From the NCBI GenBank assembly GCA_964195155.1, contig CAXMOP010000028.1, forward strand, positions 1 through 24,039: a stretch of 24,039 bases of DNA. Direction: 5' to 3'. The translations under genes and the position numbers were made by a program. Positions 19,606 to 24,039 of this stretch are shown here, in pieces. How positions within the stretch are numbered: position 1 is the stretch's first letter; each line of letters opens with the position of its first letter. The stretch comes from JACZST01 sp964195155 (GTDB taxonomy: Bacteria; Actinomycetota; Acidimicrobiia; Spongiisociales; UBA5794). Under the pieces are notes generated by a model. It was not told the DNA's origin, did not search any database, and was given only the letters and a program-made list of their open reading frames with translations.

Positions 19606-22434
19606 ATGCATCGCCTGCCGCCGCGCCCGGGCGAAGTCATCGACCGGTCACGTCCAATAGGGTTCACCTGGAACGGGCGATCGGGCACCGGGTTCGTAGG
19701 TGACACGATCGCCTCAGCGCTGGCCGCCTCCGGCGTCTCCGTGTTCTCCCGGAGCTTCAAGTACCACCGTCGCCGCGGGATCCTCACCGCAGATCAGCAC
19801 GACCCGAACCTGTTCCTCCAGGTCGACGACGAGCCCAACGTGCGCGCCGGGCACCGCCTCCTCGAGGCGGAAATGGACGTGCGCACCCAGAACGCGTGGC
19901 CCTCGCTCCGCTTCGATGCCCGCTCGGCCAATCGGCTGGTCGGCCGCTTCCTCACCCCGGGCTTCTACTACAAGACGTTCATGGCCCCGAGCCCGCTCCA
20001 GCCGGCTTACCAGCGCGTGCTGCGGCGGTTCGGCGCCGGCGGGACCGTGGGATCGGCAGCGCCCGCTCCGAGCCAAGAGAAGCGCTTTGCCCACCCCGAC
20101 GTCGTAATTGCCGGTGGCGGCCCCGCCGGGATGGCGGTGGGCATCGCCGCCGCGGAAGCCGGCGCACGGGTCATGCTGGTGGAAGATCAGCACGGTCTTG
20201 GCGGTCATCTCCGTTACGCCGGGCCCAGCGCCCTCGAGTCCCTGGGCCACTTGCGTGCCGCGGTGGAGGCCGCCGACGGCATCGAGGTGCTGACAGACGC
20301 CGTGGTCACCGGACGGTACGACCACAACTGGGTGTCGGTCGTTGAGCGCTCCCCCGCCGGCGAGCGGCTGGTCAAGGCCAGGGCCAAGTGTCTCGTCGTC
20401 GCCGCCGGCAAGATCGAGCGGCCGTACGTGTTCGAAGGCAACGACCTCCCCGGCGTGATGCTGTCGGGAGCGGCGCGGCGCCTCATGAACCTGTGGGCGG
20501 TGGCGCCGGGGACCCGTGCCGTCGTCTTTACCGCAAACGGCTCCGGCGCGGCGCTGGCCGAACACCTCGCCGGGATCGGGATCGACGTCGCCGAGGTGAT
20601 CGACGCCCGCCTAGGGCAGCGGCTCGTTCGCGCTCGTGGCCGCGGCCGGCTGGCCGCCGTAGAGCTTGGCGATGGCCGGACCATCGAAGCCGACCTGCTG
20701 GTAACGGCAGCCGGCTGGACGACACCGACCTCCCTGCTGAACATGGCCGGCGATCTCCCCACCTACCGGCCCGACGCGGCCCGTTTCCTCCCCGGCGAGC
20801 TGCCGGACGACGTGATGGCCACCGGGGAGATCGTCGGTGACGGCACGCTCGAAGAGATCGTGTCCCACGGCACCGCCGTAGGACGGGAGGCCGCCCGCCG
20901 CGCCTTGCAGCAGGCGTTCGACTGGGCACAGGCCACACCACGAGCCGTGCCCCAACCTCCCGCGCCGGCCGAGCCGGTCTCGATCCCGGACCTTCCCCCC
21001 GCTACCCATCCCGAAACGTTCCTGGCAACAACCGACGGCTTCGTCGACTTCTCGGAAGACGTGAAGGGCAAGGACCTGGCAATGGCCGCTGCCGAGGGAT
21101 ACGACTCGATCGAGCTGTCCAAGCGATACACAACGGCGACCATGGGACCGATCCAGGGAAAGCTCGAGCTGGTCAACGCGGTTGCGGCCCACGCCGCGGC
21201 CACCGGGGCGACGATCGCACGGACTGGAACAACGACGTGGCGCCCCCCATACGCTCCGATCACCCTCGGCGCCCTCGCCGGTCCGGAAGAGGACCCGATT
21301 CGCTGCTCCCCCATGCACGACTGGCACGTCGAGCACGGGGCCACCCCGCTAATCGCCGGACAATGGATCCGCCCGGACAACTACGGCGACGCCGGGGCCG
21401 AGGTGCGCAATACGAGGGAGAACGTCGGGATCATCGACGTGAGCCCACTGGGCAAAATCGACCTGCGCGGCGCCGACGTGCCAAGGCTGCTGGAGTTCGT
21501 CTACATCAACCGCTGGTCGAAGCTCGGCATCGGCAGGGTCCGATACGGGGCCATGGTCGGCGAAGACGGGGTCGTGTTCGACGACGGCGTCACCGCCCGC
21601 GTCGGCAACAACCGGTATTACATGACCACGACTTCGTCCGGCGCCGGCCGGGTATGGCACTGGCTGGATCAATGGATGCAAACCACCGCGCCGAGGTGGG
21701 ACGTCCGGATGACCGCGGTGACCGACGGGTTTGCCGCGATCAACGTCGCTGGGCCGAACGCGAGACGCCTGCTCGAGCGCATTGTCGACGACGTCGACGT
21801 CTCCGCCGACGCATTTGGCTACATGCAGGCAAGAACCGGAACCGTGGCGGAGGTCACCGAGTGCCTGTTGCTTCGGATCGGGTTCACCGGCGAGCTCAGT
21901 TATGAGCTGCACGTTCCTGCTGGATACGGGGTGCACGTGTGGACGGCCTTGCTGGACGCCGGTGCCGATCTCGGCATCGCACCGTTTGGCATCGAAGCAC
22001 AGAGGATCATGCGGCTGGAGAAGGGCCACCTCATCGTCGGCCAGGACACCGACGGGCTCACCAAGGCCCACGAAGCGGCCTTGGGATGGGCGGTGCGGAC
22101 CGACAAGCCGGACTGCGCCGGCAAGCCCGAACTGGAATGGGAGAGCGAAGCGGGGCCCGGCCGGATGCTGGTCGCCGTCCAACCGGATAACCCGAGCCTG
22201 GTTCCGGCCGAAGCCAGCCAGATTGTGGCCGGCGGTGACATCGTCGGGCGGGTGACGTCGAGCCGGTTTTCGCCGACGCTCGAGCGCGGGATCTGCCTTG
22301 CCATCGTCGATGCCGCCCACGCCGAGGCGGGCACGCGGCTGACGATCCGGCTCCCCGACGGCACGAGCGCCGCCGCGGCGGTCATGGAGCACCACGCTCA
22401 CTTCGACCCGGAAGGAGCGCGCCTTCGTGGTTGA
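19606..22434 (+). CDS. soxA: Sarcosine oxidase, alpha subunit (NAD/FMN and folate-binding domains)
   Basis: A 942-residue protein, near the family length. Residues about 15-100 are the ferredoxin-like N-terminal domain (FTWNGRSGTGFVGDTIASALAASG) without Fe-S cysteines, as in other SoxA. From about 165 a dinucleotide-binding domain follows (VVIAGGGPAGMAVGIAAAEAGARVMLVED), with a second one at about 300-330. From about 590 the GcvT/aminomethyltransferase domain follows (DNYGDAGAEVRNTRENVGIIDVS...), which binds tetrahydrofolate and captures the methyl carbon as 5,10-methylene-THF. ATG 19606 is chosen because it starts MHRLPPRPGEVIDR, the usual opening. The gene overlaps soxG by 8 bp. Confidence 0.94.
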   Translation: MHRLPPRPGEVIDRSRPIGFTWNGRSGTGFVGDTIASALAASGVSVFSRSFKYHRRRGILTADQHDPNLFLQVDDEPNVRAGHRLLEAEMDVRTQNAWPSLRFDARSANRLVGRFLTPGFYYKTFMAPSPLQPAYQRVLRRFGAGGTVGSAAPAPSQEKRFAHPDVVIAGGGPAGMAVGIAAAEAGARVMLVEDQHGLGGHLRYAGPSALESLGHLRAAVEAADGIEVLTDAVVTGRYDHNWVSVVERSPAGERLVKARAKCLVVAAGKIERPYVFEGNDLPGVMLSGAARRLMNLWAVAPGTRAVVFTANGSGAALAEHLAGIGIDVAEVIDARLGQRLVRARGRGRLAAVELGDGRTIEADLLVTAAGWTTPTSLLNMAGDLPTYRPDAARFLPGELPDDVMATGEIVGDGTLEEIVSHGTAVGREAARRALQQAFDWAQATPRAVPQPPAPAEPVSIPDLPPATHPETFLATTDGFVDFSEDVKGKDLAMAAAEGYDSIELSKRYTTATMGPIQGKLELVNAVAAHAAATGATIARTGTTTWRPPYAPITLGALAGPEEDPIRCSPMHDWHVEHGATPLIAGQWIRPDNYGDAGAEVRNTRENVGIIDVSPLGKIDLRGADVPRLLEFVYINRWSKLGIGRVRYGAMVGEDGVVFDDGVTARVGNNRYYMTTTSSGAGRVWHWLDQWMQTTAPRWDVRMTAVTDGFAAINVAGPNARRLLERIVDDVDVSADAFGYMQARTGTVAEVTECLLLRIGFTGELSYELHVPAGYGVHVWTALLDAGADLGIAPFGIEAQRIMRLEKGHLIVGQDTDGLTKAHEAALGWAVRTDKPDCAGKPELEWESEAGPGRMLVAVQPDNPSLVPAEASQIVAGGDIVGRVTSSRFSPTLERGICLAIVDAAHAEAGTRLTIRLPDGTSAAAAVMEHHAHFDPEGARLRG

Positions 22435-22894
22435 GTTCGCCGGCCCCGTCACGGTTGCAGCGGTGGATCTGGGTGCCGCCCGCCTCAGCGACGAGTCCAC
22501 CGCGCCGAAGTGGCGAATCTGGGCAGACCACTGGTCGGTGCCGCTCGGGACAGCGGCGAGAGCCGAGGCCCGCCTCGTCTTCTCGATCTCGCCGGGAGAG
22601 TGGATTGCGATCGGCGGATCGGCACCGCCCGACGCGGTCGACCTGACCCACGTGCGAGCTATGTTCCGCCTTACCGGCCCCGGCGCCACGGCCATCCTCG
22701 AACATCTGTGTGGCATCGATCTGAGCGACCAATTCACCCCGCACGGTGCGGCGGCGCGCACCCTGGTGGCCGGCGTGGCAACCGAGATGGTCCGCGACGA
22801 TGTTGAGGGCAACCCGTCCTACCTACTGCTGATGTCGCGCTCGTTCGCCCGTGCGGTGTGGGAGCGCCTGATCGCAGTCAGCCGACCTCTGTAG
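22427..22894 (+). CDS. soxG: Sarcosine oxidase, gamma subunit
   Basis: A 155-residue protein starting GTG 22427, inside the end of soxA, with GGAAGGAG 8 bases upstream. The sequence FRLTGPGATAILEHLCGIDLSDQFTPHGAAARTLVAGVATEMV and the ending SRSFARAVWERL are typical of SoxG, a GcvT-like subunit that supports assembly. The neighbouring glyA, folD or purU genes common in such operons are not in this window after soxG. Confidence 0.88.
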   Translation: MVEFAGPVTVAAVDLGAARLSDESTAPKWRIWADHWSVPLGTAARAEARLVFSISPGEWIAIGGSAPPDAVDLTHVRAMFRLTGPGATAILEHLCGIDLSDQFTPHGAAARTLVAGVATEMVRDDVEGNPSYLLLMSRSFARAVWERLIAVSRPL

Positions 22895-22896
22895 AC

Positions 22897-22920
22897 GCAT
22901 CGCCTCCGGCGACGCGATGC
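22897..22920 (+). terminator. Hairpin after the sox operon
   Basis: GCATCGC (22897-22903) pairs with GCGATGC (22914-22920) over a 10-nt loop, three bases after the soxG stop. There is no T run. It is the natural place for the operon to end, since the next gene has its own 69-bp upstream gap. Confidence 0.5.
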
Positions 22921-22963
22921 CGGACGCAATCATGTCGCACCCGTCGTGTACCTTGGTCGCATC

Positions 22964-23317
22964 ATGCGGATTCAGGCTGGACAACTGGTTTCCCTCGGCT
23001 ATGGGAAATACGCCCGATCCGATGACGTGATCGCCGTGGAGCCGATCACCGACGGCCGTGGCCCAGGGCGGCGCTCCCTGGTGTGGATCCGGGGTGTGCC
23101 CGATCCGATGGTGGCGTCGCGGGCCGAAGGGTCGATCATCGACGATCTGGTCACTCCTGCGGACGAGGCGGCGCGGATGAAGGCGCAGCGCTCGGTGATG
23201 CGCAAGCTGATCCGGGTGATCGACGAGGCTTCGCCAGGCGTCCGCCGCGTCCTCGACGAAGAAAGCGGGGCGGATCTCGGCGATCTCATCGACGAGGCCA
23301 ACCGGGTGCTCGGCTGA
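22964..23317 (+). CDS. Small RemA-like (DUF370-like) protein
   Basis: A 117-residue protein from ATG 22964. The first half (IQAGQLVSLGYGKYARSDDVIAVEPI, then RRSLVWIRGVPDPMVASRAEGSIIDDLV) follows the order of the RemA/DUF370 fold: a 'GxG..v...RViAi..p' strand pair, a basic region, then a nucleic-acid-contacting strand and 'S.R...I'. RemA is a small DNA-binding regulator of extracellular matrix genes in Bacillus, and actinobacterial relatives exist near guanylate kinase genes. The second half is charged and helical (KAQRSVMRKLIRVIDEA...). It is convergent with apt, stops 12 bp apart. The family call is by eye and tentative. Confidence 0.55.
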   Translation: MRIQAGQLVSLGYGKYARSDDVIAVEPITDGRGPGRRSLVWIRGVPDPMVASRAEGSIIDDLVTPADEAARMKAQRSVMRKLIRVIDEASPGVRRVLDEESGADLGDLIDEANRVLG

Positions 23318-23329
23318 CGTTTGTGCTGC

Positions 23330-23854
23330 TCAGTAATTGACCAGGGTGAGTAGATCGATGCCCGATGGCAGCTTCGCCCGTCCGCCGAGAAAGTCGAGCT
23401 CGACCACCGCGGCGACGCCGGCCACAGCAGCGCCGAGCCGCTCGATGAGGGTGATGGAAGCAACTGCGGTGCCTCCGGTGGCAATCACGTCATCGACGAT
23501 CAGTACGACATCCCCCGGTCCAGCGGCGTCCTTGTGGATCTCGAGTAGATCGGTGCCGTACTCCAGTGCGTAGTCCTCGCTCTCGACATCGTGCGGTAGC
23601 TTGCCCGCCTTGCGGATGGGAATGAATCCTGCGGTGAGCTGGGTAGCGACCGGGGCGGCGAAGATGAAGCCGCGGGCCTCGATGCCGGCGACCCTGGTGA
23701 TGCCGGCGTCCGCGTAGTGACCCGCCAGGTGGAGCACCACCGACCGGAAGGTGTCGGCGTGGGCAAGCAGCGGTGTGATGTCCTTGAAGATGACCCCCGG
23801 CTCGGGAAAGTCGGGGATGTCGCGGATGAGATCCTTCAGGGCTGCTTCGTCCAT
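23330..23854 (-). CDS. apt: Adenine phosphoribosyltransferase
   Basis: A 174-residue protein from ATG 23854, the normal length for the family. Signatures: LIRDIPDFPEPGVIFKDITPLL at the N-terminus, GIEARGFIFAAPVA, FIPIRKAGKLP, EYALEYGTD-type segment (DYALEYGTDLLEIH) and the PRPP loop VVLIVDDVIATGGTA. It salvages adenine to AMP using PRPP in the cytoplasm. The frame extends upstream to 23911 (MSSSSIAS...), but that part lies outside the family's usual start. The purine salvage role has no visible link to its neighbours. Confidence 0.95.
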   Translation of the reverse strand: MDEAALKDLIRDIPDFPEPGVIFKDITPLLAHADTFRSVVLHLAGHYADAGITRVAGIEARGFIFAAPVATQLTAGFIPIRKAGKLPHDVESEDYALEYGTDLLEIHKDAAGPGDVVLIVDDVIATGGTAVASITLIERLGAAVAGVAAVVELDFLGGRAKLPSGIDLLTLVNY

Positions 23855-23936
23855 CGCGCTCCGGTGTCCTAGCAATCGAGCTGCCACGCTAGCGATTGAT
23901 GACGAGGACACCGGCGCCTTGCCGTTGGGTGGGCCC

Positions 23937-23958
23937 GGGTCGGCGGATACGACGACCC
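23937..23958 (-). terminator. Weak hairpin between apt and the tRNA fragment
   Basis: GGGTCG (23937-23942) pairs with CGACCC (23953-23958) over a 10-nt loop, next to two CCCGGGTC repeats. It lies 3' of the tRNA-Thr fragment on the minus strand and could terminate it. No T run; low confidence. Confidence 0.3.
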
Positions 23959-23978
23959 CAAACCCGGGTCAGCGCGAG

Positions 23979-24025
23979 AGCCGGGTGTGAGGTTCGAACT
24001 CACGACCTTCTCTTTACAAGAGAGA
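23979..24025 (-). tRNA. 3' half of a tRNA-Thr(UGU)
   Basis: On the minus strand: anticodon stem-loop TCTCT-CTTGTAA-AGAGA with anticodon TGT (24018-24016), variable loop AGGTC, T-arm GTGAG-TTCGAAC-CTCAC and 3' acceptor strand ACCCGGC plus discriminator T. CCA is not encoded. The 14 bases just before the anticodon stem (up to the window edge at 24039) read CAATACCCCCAATA, where a D-arm ending like GAGC would be expected. Either this is only the 3' half, as left at the end of an integrated element, or the true tRNA has an unusual D region beyond the edge. Confidence 0.7.
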
Positions 24026-24039
24026 TATTGGGGGTATTG

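Noticed and set aside
21349..22812. 487-codon minus-strand frame across soxA/soxG
   Set aside because: Shadow of well-supported sox genes; no motif of its own.
23855..23911. 19-residue N-terminal extension of Apt
   Set aside because: Family members start at the MDEAALKDLIRDIPDFP-type segment; the extension is low-complexity.

Overview
The window looks like chromosomal DNA of a high-GC actinobacterium. Gene content (DUF3263, an LppM-like lipoprotein, heterotetrameric sarcosine oxidase, class III cyclase fused to an ATPase/TPR module, many GTG starts, strong G/C third-position bias) would suit the Acidimicrobiia, but that placement is inference, not a marker-gene result.

Layout. 1-632 (minus): a tandem helix-turn-helix protein followed by a small Fe-S ferredoxin cut by the left edge. 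703-5391 (plus): a stand-alone cyclic-nucleotide-binding protein, a small beta-helix-like membrane-anchored protein and a 1166-residue zinc ribbon/adenylate cyclase/ATPase/TPR protein, a possible local cAMP circuit. 5533-9752: a degenerate receiver-like protein, a divergent LppM-like lipoprotein, and a tightly overlapping minus-strand operon DUF3263 > AI-2E-type permease > CvpA-CAP fusion. 9753-10292 has no gene and is filled with palindromic and direct repeats. 10293-11625 (minus): two small membrane proteins. 11753-14341: a PAP2 phosphatase and, on minus, an ABC exporter. 14471-15502 (plus): a methyltransferase interrupted by one in-frame TGA followed by a SECIS-like hairpin, then a small ORF. 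15677-16530: a ribbon-helix-helix regulator with AT-rich palindromes and a truncated cyclase relic. 16600-22894 (plus): an amino-acid-oxidase-family flavoprotein followed by soxB, soxD, soxA and soxG, for oxidative demethylation of sarcosine with transfer of the one-carbon unit to folate. 22964-23854: a RemA-like small protein convergent with apt. The right edge carries the 3' half of a tRNA-Thr(UGU) without a recognisable D-arm.

The most unusual feature is the repeat content. A ~115-bp family with terminal inverted repeats (three full copies and one probable stub) starts at TAG in CTAG-like sites and often supplies the stop codon of the neighbouring gene. A 54-bp palindrome occurs twice with one mismatch and carries its own ribosome-binding site and ATG. 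A third, 129-bp nested palindrome fills another convergent gap. The leading candidates for something undescribed are the possible UGA-selenocysteine methyltransferase and the stop-codon-associated miniature element.
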